Shown: in pieces, positions 25,955 through 32,537 of the stretch
Layout of the letters: the number at the start of each line of letters is the position of its first letter
Numbering within the stretch: the stretch's first letter is position 1
NCBI RefSeq assembly: GCF_000153105.1
Contig: NZ_CH672376.1
Coordinates: 3,947,739 to 4,011,738 of the forward strand
Source of the DNA: Blastopirellula marina DSM 3645
GTDB lineage: Bacteria > Planctomycetota > Planctomycetia > Pirellulales > Pirellulaceae
Direction: 5' to 3'
Length of the DNA: 64,000 bases
Translations under genes and position numbers: made by a program
Notes under the pieces: model-generated
The model's input: the letters and a program-made list of their open reading frames with translations, nothing else
Databases searched by the model: none
What the model was told of the DNA's origin: nothing

Positions 25955-26323
25955 TTAGCGAACGCGGCTTAGTTCGGCGCGCTGCTCGAGCGGTAATAAT
26001 TCGCGTTGACGAACCTCGGGATCGTAGCTCGTCCAGGTCTCGCATCTTTGCGGCGCATAGACCTTTCGCAACTGCTGACCATCGCGCCAGTAGCAGACAT
26101 AACCGCCGCGATTCCAGTCTCGCAGCGGAAGTTGCGAGTCACTCTTGATCAGTCTCCAGGCCCGGATCTGAAAGCGATCGCGATCCCAATCCCAGAAGAT
26201 GAGTTGATCGATCACATGCCGACCCTGCTGATCGTACAGATGATTCACTTCGATGAGATCGACCTGGTCGATTGCGGCTGATTCCTGTGGAATTGCCATA
26301 AAAAGCAACAGAAGCGAGACCAT
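25955..26323 (-). CDS. Small secreted protein of unknown function
   Basis: 122 aa from the ATG at 26323, preceded by AGGAG at a good distance; upstream in-frame ATGs lack such a site. MVSLLLLFMAIPQESAAIDQ is a signal peptide. The mature part has regular strands (IDQLIFWDWDRDRFQIRAWR, GYVCYWRDGQQLRKVY) and two cysteines. I recognise no family. It begins the accessory genes upstream of the terminases and is followed closely by the thioredoxin-like gene. Confidence 0.65.
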   Translation of the reverse strand: MVSLLLLFMAIPQESAAIDQVDLIEVNHLYDQQGRHVIDQLIFWDWDRDRFQIRAWRLIKSDSQLPLRDWNRGGYVCYWRDGQQLRKVYAPQRCETWTSYDPEVRQRELLPLEQRAELSRVR

Positions 26324-26395
26324 GAAGTTTCTCCTCTGCATGAGAAATTGAGAAGCGTCAAATGTCCGAATGCGACCCAGCAACCGTCTGCGAAT

Positions 26396-26965
26396 TTAGG
26401 AAGCGCCAGCAGGCGAGAGCTGAAGCGAGCCTTTCGCCGCTGGCGGCGGCCGCAGGATCTCGACGATCTCGCAAACGGCCTGCGGGCGCGACTCTTTCGC
26501 TTTTCCACCGACGTAGTGATAAACCGATAGCGCGGGCAATGTCCGCCGCTTGCCCATCACGCGGCGAGCCGTCGCACGATCTTGATCATGATCCAGGATC
26601 ACCAGCGATACGCCTGACAGCTCGCCAGCTTGTTTCATCTGCAGCAGTTCGTTCTTCATCGCTGGACAATAGGGACACCAGCTGGCGGTAACCATCACCA
26701 CCATCGGACGGTGGTCGCGTTTGTAAAGCGCATAAGCTTCGCGGTAGTCCGCTGGCTCGCTCACCGGCGACTCAGGCGCCGCCGGTTTGTTGGGCGTCAC
26801 CAACAGCGGCATCTCACGAACCACCGCCGCATAAGCCAAGCAAACAGCAGCATCGGCCCGAGAGGACTCCTGCGCCCACGCGAACGAAGGTACGAAGAGA
26901 ATCAAAACCAAGCAGGTCAGGCCTTGGCCTGACAACCATCGACGTCGCGTCCAATCCGATTTCAT
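26396..26965 (-). CDS. Secreted thioredoxin-like protein
   Basis: 189 aa with an N-terminal signal peptide ending near AWAQ/ES. The redox motif WCPYC is at residues 96-100, preceded by the strand PMVVMVTAS, and a cis-proline-type TLPALSVY lies near 145. The spacer CPYC is closer to glutaredoxin-type than to classic CGPC thioredoxin. In the periplasm it could reduce or form disulfides. Its neighbour is a papain-type cysteine peptidase, whose catalytic Cys could be kept reduced; that link is inference. A family 2 palindrome is translated within the signal peptide. Confidence 0.75.
   Translation of the reverse strand: MKSDWTRRRWLSGQGLTCLVLILFVPSFAWAQESSRADAAVCLAYAAVVREMPLLVTPNKPAAPESPVSEPADYREAYALYKRDHRPMVVMVTASWCPYCPAMKNELLQMKQAGELSGVSLVILDHDQDRATARRVMGKRRTLPALSVYHYVGGKAKESRPQAVCEIVEILRPPPAAKGSLQLSPAGAS
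26913..26933. repeat. Palindrome family 2, copy c, inside a coding sequence
   Basis: CAGGTCAGGCCTTGGCCTGA lies entirely within the signal-peptide part of the thioredoxin-like gene and is read in frame as SGQGLTC on the minus strand. Other copies lie outside or at the ends of genes. Confidence 0.8.
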
Positions 26966-27022
26966 TGCGTGCTTCCTGTTAGAGATTGAAATCTCAGCTG
27001 TTGGAGAATGAAACTATGCTGC

Positions 27023-27045
27023 GTCAGGCCTAGGCCTGACCTGCG
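27023..27045. repeat. Palindrome family 2, copy d
   Basis: GTCAGGCCTAGGCCTGACCT, a near-perfect palindrome, lies 4 nt beyond the TAA stop of the gene ending at 27049. A copy at the 3' end again fits the family's preference. Confidence 0.8.
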
Positions 27046-27048
27046 GCG

Positions 27049-27342
27049 TTACCATCCTTGGGCGTGATTGATTGGGTCGCCGTCGTGCAGCAGCAACTCG
27101 CTGGCTCGCGGCGTGTAAATCGTCATCGCGGCGGGAGGCTCGCTTTGGTTTTCTGGCGGGCCGTCGCGCATTCCTTTGTCGATCATCCAGTTAGCGATCG
27201 CGCGGGTGAATCGCTTTCGCAGGCTATCTTTTTGCACGTCAGTTGGGACCGGTCCGTTCACCACGTCATCCACTTTTTCCAGCAGCAGCAAGCCGCCCAG
27301 CAACAGCGCAAACGCAAACAAACCGGCAGTCAAAACTTTCAT
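27049..27342 (-). CDS. Small membrane-anchored protein
   Basis: 97 aa from the ATG at 27342 with AGGTG upstream, starting just after the peptidase gene's stop. One N-terminal hydrophobic stretch (VLTAGLFAFALLLGGLLLLE) is followed by a basic helical region (DSLRKRFTRAIANWMIDKGM) and a Pro-rich tail. No family recognised. The spacing suggests translation coupled to the peptidase gene. Confidence 0.55.
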   Translation of the reverse strand: MKVLTAGLFAFALLLGGLLLLEKVDDVVNGPVPTDVQKDSLRKRFTRAIANWMIDKGMRDGPPENQSEPPAAMTIYTPRASELLLHDGDPINHAQGW

Positions 27343-27350
27343 CACAGCAC

Positions 27351-28520
27351 CTATAAAGCGAGAGCGAAGATCGGCTCGTTTGGTTGCAAACGATGCACCC
27401 AAGCGGCGTGATCCAATTGGCGAAAAGGAAATCCGTCGTAACCGCTAACCGAGAACGAATCATGTTGCCGCAGCATTCGATTGACGGTCGCTTCTTCGAC
27501 CCAGAACGAGCCATCCGGCATATCGTCAGGCCATTTCGGCCCGGTGACCCACGTGGGCCCCCAACTGTTGAGACAAAGGAGCCCGCGTCGATCGTGCCGC
27601 ACGCCGATAAAACACATGCAATGCGACCAACTGCCGGACGTTTTGCAAAATCCGTCGTCATCGCGCCGGCTGCTGAACCCTTGTCCGGAGCAAACCGGCA
27701 CGGGATAGCCGCTTTGGATCGCGGCCGCCGCTTCGTCAAACGTCTTGACCAGCGCGACGGTGCGCACCGGGCTCTTCTTCGCCTGAAGATCGAGCTGACC
27801 ATGGTCTTCGCGGCCGCCGTTCCCATAGTTGCCCCAATCTTTGGCGCGGCGTGAGGAATAGCGGGACAGATCGACCGACGGATACGTTTCGCGAAAGATC
27901 AGCCCGTAGTCGCGAACCCACTTGGCCGCGGCGCCCCCGTAGCTGCCGTCGCTGTAGCCGCCTGACTTCACGCCGCGGGCCTCGACGCGTGACCCGCCGT
28001 AGATAGATTCAGTTGCGACCGGCCGCCAATCGGCGCTGTCTCCTTCGCAGTACATGATCGCCAGATGAATGTCGCAAGCATGCGCCCAGCCCCAGCTGAC
28101 GCAATCGCCGATCCCTTGCCGTCCCACTTGCCAATCGGAGCCAAACTTGTCGCGATGCGCTTTATAAAGCGCCCGGTACAACAGCGCGTCTTGCGGAGGC
28201 CCACGGGCGACGAAAAGTTGCGGCGCCGCTTCACGCAGATTGGGTTGCGGCAGCGAACGCAAAAACTGACGCGTTTCGGCTGGCTGTGGTTTATAACCAA
28301 ACAGCGCCGCTACAGGTTGATGCTGACCCGGCAGTACATCGGCCGAAGGTCGGCCAGGCTGAATCTGGGCGCCGGCGACGTCGTGTGGATCGGTTGCTGT
28401 TGGAGCTTCCTTACTAGAGAAGTAAGCGAGCCCGGCAATCGTGCCGATAACTAACAGAGACAAGAGTCCGGTTACGGAATTTTTTTGATTCGGTATTGGG
28501 TCGATTCGATCATTCGACAT
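27351..28520 (-). CDS. Membrane-anchored papain-like (C1-type) cysteine peptidase
   Basis: 389 aa from the ATG at 28520, which follows an AGGAAA site; the longer reading is out of character. A short basic N-terminus precedes a hydrophobic anchor at about 15-34 (SVTGLLSLLVIGTIAGLAYF). The papain-type residues are visible: Gln135 and Cys140 in QGIGDCVSWGWAH, His300 in SGSWSHCMCFIG, and Asn318 in LCLNSWGPTW. A long pro-like region separates anchor and catalytic domain. Proteases of this class are uncommon in phage cassettes. It may act at the envelope during lysis, entry or signalling; all three are speculative. Confidence 0.8.
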   Translation of the reverse strand: MSNDRIDPIPNQKNSVTGLLSLLVIGTIAGLAYFSSKEAPTATDPHDVAGAQIQPGRPSADVLPGQHQPVAALFGYKPQPAETRQFLRSLPQPNLREAAPQLFVARGPPQDALLYRALYKAHRDKFGSDWQVGRQGIGDCVSWGWAHACDIHLAIMYCEGDSADWRPVATESIYGGSRVEARGVKSGGYSDGSYGGAAAKWVRDYGLIFRETYPSVDLSRYSSRRAKDWGNYGNGGREDHGQLDLQAKKSPVRTVALVKTFDEAAAAIQSGYPVPVCSGQGFSSRRDDDGFCKTSGSWSHCMCFIGVRHDRRGLLCLNSWGPTWVTGPKWPDDMPDGSFWVEEATVNRMLRQHDSFSVSGYDGFPFRQLDHAAWVHRLQPNEPIFALAL

Positions 28521-28550
28521 GTGGGGGTTTCCTTTCTCATTTGGGTTCTG

Positions 28551-28695
28551 AGTTTTGTCACGAGCCCGTTGCGCGAGCGAGGGAATCGATTCGGATTTGT
28601 TGAACATGATTGCAATTGCGCCCGATGGCGCACCATGTTTTTTTGGGCGTGGCGAGCCGCATTCCCTTGCTGGCGCAACGGGCGAGTGTTCTGTT
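28551..28695. repeat. Palindrome family 3, long divergent copy
   Basis: Left arm TCACGAGCCCGTTGCGCGAG then CGAGGGAATC; right arm CATTCCCTTGCTGGCGCAAC then GGGCGAGTG. A ~70-nt centre makes this the longest copy. It lies upstream of the peptidase gene. Confidence 0.75.
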
Positions 28696-28702
28696 TGGTT
28701 AG

Positions 28703-28726
28703 GTTGGTCCGCACAGCGGACCTTAC
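28703..28726. repeat. Palindrome family 1, single arm (embeds a stop codon)
   Basis: GGTCCGCACAGCGGACCTTA. Read on the minus strand this is TAAGGTCCGC, and its TAA is the stop codon of the gene ending at 28723. Confidence 0.7.
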
Positions 28727-29208
28727 GATTTCCAGTTCAAATAGTCGGCGGCGTAGTGCGCTGACTTTGCGAGTTGGCGATAGGCGGCGATCCACTTCCG
28801 GCGGCGATCTTCGTCTAGCGCGCCGCCGTCGACGCCCAGTTGTTGATCGAGGTAAACCTTGATCTCGTCGCCAAGTCGCGGGTACTTTGCTGAGTAGCTC
28901 GCGCCGCTCAGTTGCGTATCGCGAGCGATCATGCGCAGATTTTCCAGCTGCACGCCGGTGCGCAATTGCGGTTCTGCAAGAGCGGCGTCGTACGCGATGA
29001 CATCGGCCAAAGCGCCGCACAAATCGCCAAATCTCTGCGCGTCATCGCTCGCCGCGCCGGCGTCATCACTCTCGCGAAACGCCGCAAGCAGCTCGGGCGC
29101 GCCTGGGTTTTCAGGCGGCGGCGTGATGGTGGGCCATAGGTCGAGCTGCAAGAGCCCTGCGGCGGCCAACATCAGGGCCATTAGCAGAAAGAAAACGTTA
29201 GGCTTCAT
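28723..29208 (-). CDS. Small membrane-anchored/secreted protein
   Basis: 161 aa. N-terminal hydrophobic segment (FFLLMALMLAAAGLLQLDLW) then an acidic/alanine-rich helix and a C-terminal region with RRRKWIAAYRQLAKSAHYAA. Could be a lipoprotein-less secreted or anchored protein; a spanin-like role is possible by position but no motif supports it. It overlaps the upstream gene by about 11 nt. Confidence 0.55.
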   Translation of the reverse strand: MKPNVFFLLMALMLAAAGLLQLDLWPTITPPPENPGAPELLAAFRESDDAGAASDDAQRFGDLCGALADVIAYDAALAEPQLRTGVQLENLRMIARDTQLSGASYSAKYPRLGDEIKVYLDQQLGVDGGALDEDRRRKWIAAYRQLAKSAHYAADYLNWKS

Positions 29209-29515
29209 TGGTCGGCGCCTCCATGATCAAGTGCTTCACCAGGTCGAGACCCGCTTGGCGAATCTCTTCTGGCGACGCTTGACTAGCGACAAGCACCGGT
29301 CGCACGACGGTGAACCAAGCGCGAAACGCGTCAACCGGATCGGGTTGTTTCGGCAGTTCGCCGCGCGCCGGATTTTTGGGGATCAGCTTCAACGGGATTG
29401 ACGTTGACGCCGGCGCGCCGCTGCTGGCCGGCGCCGTCAGCGCAGGGGACCAGACGAGCGTGATCACGCCGATAACGCCAAACGCCAATGCCGCGAGAAG
29501 AAAAAAGTTAAGCAC
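29198..29515 (-). CDS. Small single-pass membrane protein
   Basis: 105 aa. One N-terminal hydrophobic segment (FFLLAALAFGVIGVITLVW), a Pro/Ala/Ser-rich linker and a C-terminal helix (SPEEIRQAGLDLVKHLIM). It overlaps both neighbours by 8-11 nt, which implies an operon of coupled membrane genes. Function unknown. Confidence 0.5.
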   Translation of the reverse strand: MLNFFLLAALAFGVIGVITLVWSPALTAPASSGAPASTSIPLKLIPKNPARGELPKQPDPVDAFRAWFTVVRPVLVASQASPEEIRQAGLDLVKHLIMEAPTNEA

Positions 29516-29861
29516 GGAACTGCTCCAGGTTTTGGGTGTAGAGACCTTCGATCAAACCGGCCGCGATCGTCAAAATGATGCTGCGAATCGCGGTGCTGAC
29601 GTACGGCAGTTTCATCCAGAACAACCAGGTCGGCAGCGGAACTTTGGCGACGACAAAGTCCCAAAAGGCGCCGACCCACTCGAGCACGGCCGCTTTCTTT
29701 TCGGGACCGGGATTCAGCAGCTCTTCTTTGGCGGCGATCATCGCCGAATGGATGAAAGTGAGAAACGCTTCGCTAAACGTGTCCCATGTGAAACCTTGCC
29801 GCAGTTTGGCCTGGGCGTCGGCAAGCAGTTCAGACAGCTTGTCGGTGAATGTCGTTACCAT
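29508..29861 (-). CDS. Holin-like membrane-associated protein
   Basis: 117 aa from the ATG at 29861, behind CGGAGCAAC. An amphipathic helix (KLSELLADAQAKLRQGFTWD) is followed by two moderately hydrophobic stretches (EWVGAFWDFVVAKVPLPTWL; STAIRSIILTIAAGLIEGLY). The arrangement resembles small phage holin-class or membrane-remodelling proteins, without a diagnostic signature. It begins immediately after the T-run of the structured element at 29882-30015 on the same strand. Confidence 0.45.
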   Translation of the reverse strand: MVTTFTDKLSELLADAQAKLRQGFTWDTFSEAFLTFIHSAMIAAKEELLNPGPEKKAAVLEWVGAFWDFVVAKVPLPTWLFWMKLPYVSTAIRSIILTIAAGLIEGLYTQNLEQFRA

Positions 29862-29881
29862 CAAACGTTGCTCCGAGAAAG

Positions 29882-30015
29882 AAAAAAGGGAGGCGCAAAC
29901 GGCGGTCAGCCGCTTACCCTCCCAATCGGGCAGCGTCGTATTGGGCGACTTTGCGATGATCAGTCGCATTCGCCCGATTCAGTGAGTAAGCGACTAGCCG
30001 CCGCTTGCTCCTCCC
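29882..30015 (-). ncRNA. Large nested-hairpin element ending in a T-run (candidate structured RNA or terminator)
   Basis: On the minus strand 30015-29986 (GGGAGGAGCAAGCGGCGGCT...) pairs with 29917-29888 over 30 nt with 5 mismatches. Inside, AATCGGGC (29979-29972) pairs perfectly with GCCCGATT (29932-29925). Within that lie two small stems: TGCGA/TCGCA and GTCG/CGAC. The outer stem is followed by TTTTTT, as in an intrinsic terminator. The whole is ~130 nt, much larger than a simple terminator. It separates the alpha-CTD-like gene from the holin-like gene. It could be a regulatory RNA, a multi-stem terminator, or a DNA site acting in packaging. Confidence 0.6.
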
Positions 30016-30042
30016 CCAAAAACCGTGGTCAATTCCTTACGT

Positions 30043-30417
30043 CTACAGCGCTTTTTCAAAACTGCGAGTCTTAAAATCTCGCAACAATTGCCGTACGCTA
30101 TCACGGACTTCACTGGCCCGGGATTGTCCCAAATTCGGCACGGACAGCAGATCTTCGTAGGTGACGCCTTGAAGATCGCCGACGGTATTGATCTCGCAAT
30201 ACTCCAGCGCGTTCAAAATCTGCGGCTCCAGATTCAAACGGGCCAGAGGAACTTCGCGCGGCAATGCGTATTCGTCGCACAACTCGCGCCGTTGCGACTT
30301 CACCTCGGCGAGGCACCGCGCGAGAATATCGTCGGCCGCCGCAAAATTTCCCTGCGCTAATTGCAATTCAATTTGCCGCGCCACCATCGCCGCTTGAGCA
30401 GCCGTAATTCGGGTCAT
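30043..30417 (-). CDS. Stand-alone RNA polymerase alpha-CTD-like protein
   Basis: 124 aa. Residues about 1-52 are helical and polar. Residues about 55-115 read LNLEPQILNALEYCEINTVG, then DLQGVTYEDLLSVPNLGQSR and a closing helix, closely following the alpha C-terminal domain of RNA polymerase (L..R..NCL....I.TVGDL....E.DLL...N.G..S..E). This helix-hairpin-helix domain binds UP elements and activators. A free copy in a phage cassette could dock on promoters or on sigma/activators and redirect host polymerase; that role is inference. Confidence 0.68.
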   Translation of the reverse strand: MTRITAAQAAMVARQIELQLAQGNFAAADDILARCLAEVKSQRRELCDEYALPREVPLARLNLEPQILNALEYCEINTVGDLQGVTYEDLLSVPNLGQSRASEVRDSVRQLLRDFKTRSFEKAL

Positions 30418-30438
30418 GAAAAAAGCTCCTTAGGGATA

Positions 30439-30514
30439 GTAGGATCCGCTATGCGGACCGAGGATTGATTGGGCGCTGCTGAAGGCCCTTTCTGGTCCGC
30501 ACAGCGGACCCTAC
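30439..30514. repeat. Palindrome family 1, full copy (embeds a stop codon)
   Basis: Left arm GTAGGATCCGCTATGCGGAC and right arm GGTCCGCACAGCGGACCCTA, about 35 nt apart. The TAG read on the minus strand at its right end stops the ABC/GNAT gene. Confidence 0.8.
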
Positions 30515-31587
30515 TCTTGGTAGCGGAAGGATGCGACGGCTCGGCCGAGGGAAACTTTCCAATCGGGATGATCGCGAAAGAATCCGCTGGCGCGGCGCCC
30601 TGTTTTTTTCAGTTCACGGAACTCCCACCGGGATGAGGCGTTGCAATGGTGAATCACGGCAGGGTGACTGCCGCTGATCGAGACCAACTCGGCGTCTTCG
30701 TTGTCGACCAAATGAGCGGCGACTCCATCCAACAGTGCGCCGCCGACGCCGATCCCTTGAAAACTGGGAAGCGTCACCAAGCGCGTAAAGCGAAACGTAT
30801 GCTTACGAAAGTGATTCAGCACCGCAGCAAACGCGACCGGCTGATTGTCGAGCGTCGCCAGAAAGCAGCGCGCCGCCGGGTTCAGCCGCGGATCTAGATA
30901 GTGATGTTTCGCAAACAGGGGCCAGTCCGAAATGCTGCCGGCGCGGATTTGCATTTCCAGTTTCGGTCGCCGAAGACGCCTCCGCGATAGTTGGCCGCTC
31001 GACATGTCGGCGACCCAATCAGGCTGCAGCCAATCGATGACGTCGCGGTGACAAGTGATCGCGACAAATTGTCTGTCGATGTGCCCTGCGTCGATCGACT
31101 TGCGCAGCGCCGCCGATCCCATTTGGGCGGTGCGTCGATCCACAACGCTCGTGTACTCGTCAAACGCAATCAACGGATCAGGCGAAACGAGCGACATCGC
31201 CAGGTCGGCCCGAAATTGTTCGCCCGTCGAAAGGACGCGATACGGTTTGCACCAGGCCGGCGGCGAACTGAGGCCTACCGAAATCAACGTCCGCAAGATC
31301 GAACGCGTCTCCAGTTCGGCCGGAAACGCATCGACAATCGCTTTGCGTGCAGGCCAACGGAATCCACGATAAACCTGCGAGCCAAACGCTTTGGCCGCGA
31401 TCGACGACTTGCCCGATCCGGAAGGCCCCACGATCATGCCGACGCGCCAATCGTCGTCGGTCGGGATTTCGATCGCGAACCGATTTGACAACTTTTCGTC
31501 CAGCGAAACGTCAAACATGCCGCTCACCATTTGTACGCGGAACGAATCGAGCACGCGGCACGAGACTACAGATTCAATAACCGACAT
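30511..31587 (-). CDS. ABC-type ATPase fused to a GNAT acyltransferase
   Basis: 358 aa. The N-terminal half has Walker A GPSGSGKSS (54-62), an ABC-signature-like LSTGEQ (119-124), Walker B LIAFDEYTSVVDR (139-151) and an H-loop His180. The C-terminal half is a GNAT domain with a P-loop-like QGIGVGGALLDG (277-288), preceded by VTLP and followed by SGSHPAV. There is no transmembrane domain, so it is not a transporter. Phage Mu's Mom base modifier is also a GNAT protein; whether this fusion modifies DNA, RNA or protein is unknown. It overlaps the upstream gene by 22 nt. Confidence 0.78.
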   Translation of the reverse strand: MSVIESVVSCRVLDSFRVQMVSGMFDVSLDEKLSNRFAIEIPTDDDWRVGMIVGPSGSGKSSIAAKAFGSQVYRGFRWPARKAIVDAFPAELETRSILRTLISVGLSSPPAWCKPYRVLSTGEQFRADLAMSLVSPDPLIAFDEYTSVVDRRTAQMGSAALRKSIDAGHIDRQFVAITCHRDVIDWLQPDWVADMSSGQLSRRRLRRPKLEMQIRAGSISDWPLFAKHHYLDPRLNPAARCFLATLDNQPVAFAAVLNHFRKHTFRFTRLVTLPSFQGIGVGGALLDGVAAHLVDNEDAELVSISGSHPAVIHHCNASSRWEFRELKKTGRRASGFFRDHPDWKVSLGRAVASFRYQE

Positions 31588-31742
31588 CGGTATCCTTTCG
31601 CTTTCAACTCGTCGTACAACTTGCGTTGCTCTCGTTCGTTTTCACATTCGGCGACCACTTGGTGCAGCGGCGGACATTCGGTCGGCTGGATCCGTTTTGG
31701 GCGTCGCCGCTTGTTGCCGTTGGTGGTTGTTTCTCGGCTCAT
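31566..31742 (-). CDS. Small basic protein of unknown function
   Basis: 58 aa from the ATG at 31742, which overlaps the preceding stop as ATGA; this decides the start over 31757. The N-terminus is strongly basic (NGNKRRRPKRIQPTE) and the C-terminus helical (ENEREQRKLYDELKAKGYRC). It could bind nucleic acid. It overlaps the ABC/GNAT gene, so the three are likely one operon. Confidence 0.55.
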   Translation of the reverse strand: MSRETTTNGNKRRRPKRIQPTECPPLHQVVAECENEREQRKLYDELKAKGYRCRLLNL

Positions 31743-32284
31743 CGGCGTCCCTCCCACCAGGTCTCGGCTTCGTTCGCCAACAGCCGTAATTCGGCCGCAC
31801 GCGTCACTTCGACCAGTTCGTCCTCATCCAACCGGAGCGGCGACGTGATGGTGACGCCGTGCAGTTGATCTCCCATTGGTCCGCGAACGAAGTGAAACTC
31901 GGCCTCAAATTCATAACAGCCAACACCAGTCTCGTGACTCTCGAAGCGTCGCTGCGCCGGATGGTCTTCCTGAATGTCGCTCCAACCGCGCGACTCGGTC
32001 AGCGATGCTTCCGGCGCCGCGGCGAGCGATTCGTTACGCAACGAGGGAATTGCTTGAATTGCGGTCCGCCAGCGGCGATCGGTTTCGTGTCGTTCTGCGT
32101 CAAGCAGCACCGGCAGATCGTTCAGCAAGTTTTTGGCGACTTGCAAATCCGCGAATAAGGTTTGTTGTTCCGGCGACCTGGCCGCTTTCAGCCAGTAGTA
32201 AACGCCGTCGACCTTGTCTTGGATCGATCGAATCCGGTAATAACTGAGCGGCGTTGGCGCCGTCGGCGGTGGAAGAGTTAGCAT
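31739..32284 (-). CDS. Hypothetical protein, first gene of the cassette
   Basis: 181 aa from the ATG at 32284, behind AGGGGA; an earlier ATG at 32317 has no site. The protein has a helical middle (LFADLQVAKNLLNDLPVLLD), a beta-rich segment (YEFEAEFHFVRGPMGDQLHG) and a helical end (VEVTRAAELRLLANEAETWW). No family recognised. It is the first gene of the minus-strand cassette, downstream of a predicted promoter and operator-like dyad. Confidence 0.6.
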   Translation of the reverse strand: MLTLPPPTAPTPLSYYRIRSIQDKVDGVYYWLKAARSPEQQTLFADLQVAKNLLNDLPVLLDAERHETDRRWRTAIQAIPSLRNESLAAAPEASLTESRGWSDIQEDHPAQRRFESHETGVGCYEFEAEFHFVRGPMGDQLHGVTITSPLRLDEDELVEVTRAAELRLLANEAETWWEGRR

Positions 32285-32343
32285 CCAAGTCCCCTGGGTT
32301 TCGCACCGTGACTTCATCGCAGCGACAGGGCGTCGGAATTAAG

Positions 32344-32386
32344 GGGGTCAGATCTCATTTTCGCGGCGAAAATGAGACCTGATCCC
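32344..32386. repeat. Perfectly nested hairpin GGGGTCAGATCTCATTTTCG/CGAAAATGAG
   Basis: Left arm at 32344-32363 (GGGGTCAGATCTCATTTTCG) and right arm at 32367-32386 pair over 20 nt with 2 mismatches around a 3-nt loop. The left-arm sequence, as I recall it, resembles palindromes that flank REP-associated tyrosine transposases in some genomes. It lies in the 5' leader of the cassette and could act as an attenuator. Confidence 0.7.
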
Positions 32387-32429
32387 ATGGATTCCCCAAG
32401 CGTCCCTCTTGCCCTCAATGTCTTACACA

Positions 32430-32458
32430 ATTCTAAGCAAAGTCTAAGTCTTTTTCAA
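32430..32458 (-). promoter_or_regulatory. Predicted promoter for the phage-like cassette
   Basis: On the minus strand: TTGAAA (32458-32453), 17 nt, TAGAAT (32435-32430). This is a strong sigma-70-type match reading into the cassette, about 150 nt before its first ATG at 32284. The spacer contains one half of an inverted repeat. Confidence 0.55.
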
Positions 32459-32499
32459 CACTCAAGAGTCAAGAAAGTAGGGCAAAGTCCTTAGACTTT
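32439..32499. promoter_or_regulatory. Operator-like inverted repeat between divergent promoters
   Basis: AAAGTCTAAG (32439-32448) and CTTAGACTTT (32490-32499) are exact complements 41 nt apart. The first half lies in the spacer of the minus-strand promoter; the second is 8 nt upstream of the -35 box of the plus-strand promoter. A dimeric or looping regulator could bind both. No candidate regulator is adjacent. Confidence 0.45.
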
Positions 32500-32507
32500 A
32501 CCCTTAC

Positions 32508-32537
32508 TTGACGTAAGCTATTGCGTGGCAATAAGAT
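32508..32537 (+). promoter_or_regulatory. Predicted promoter for the 32576 gene
   Basis: TTGACG (32508-32513), an 18-nt spacer, TAAGAT (32532-32537), about 40 nt upstream of the ATG at 32576. Confidence 0.5.
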
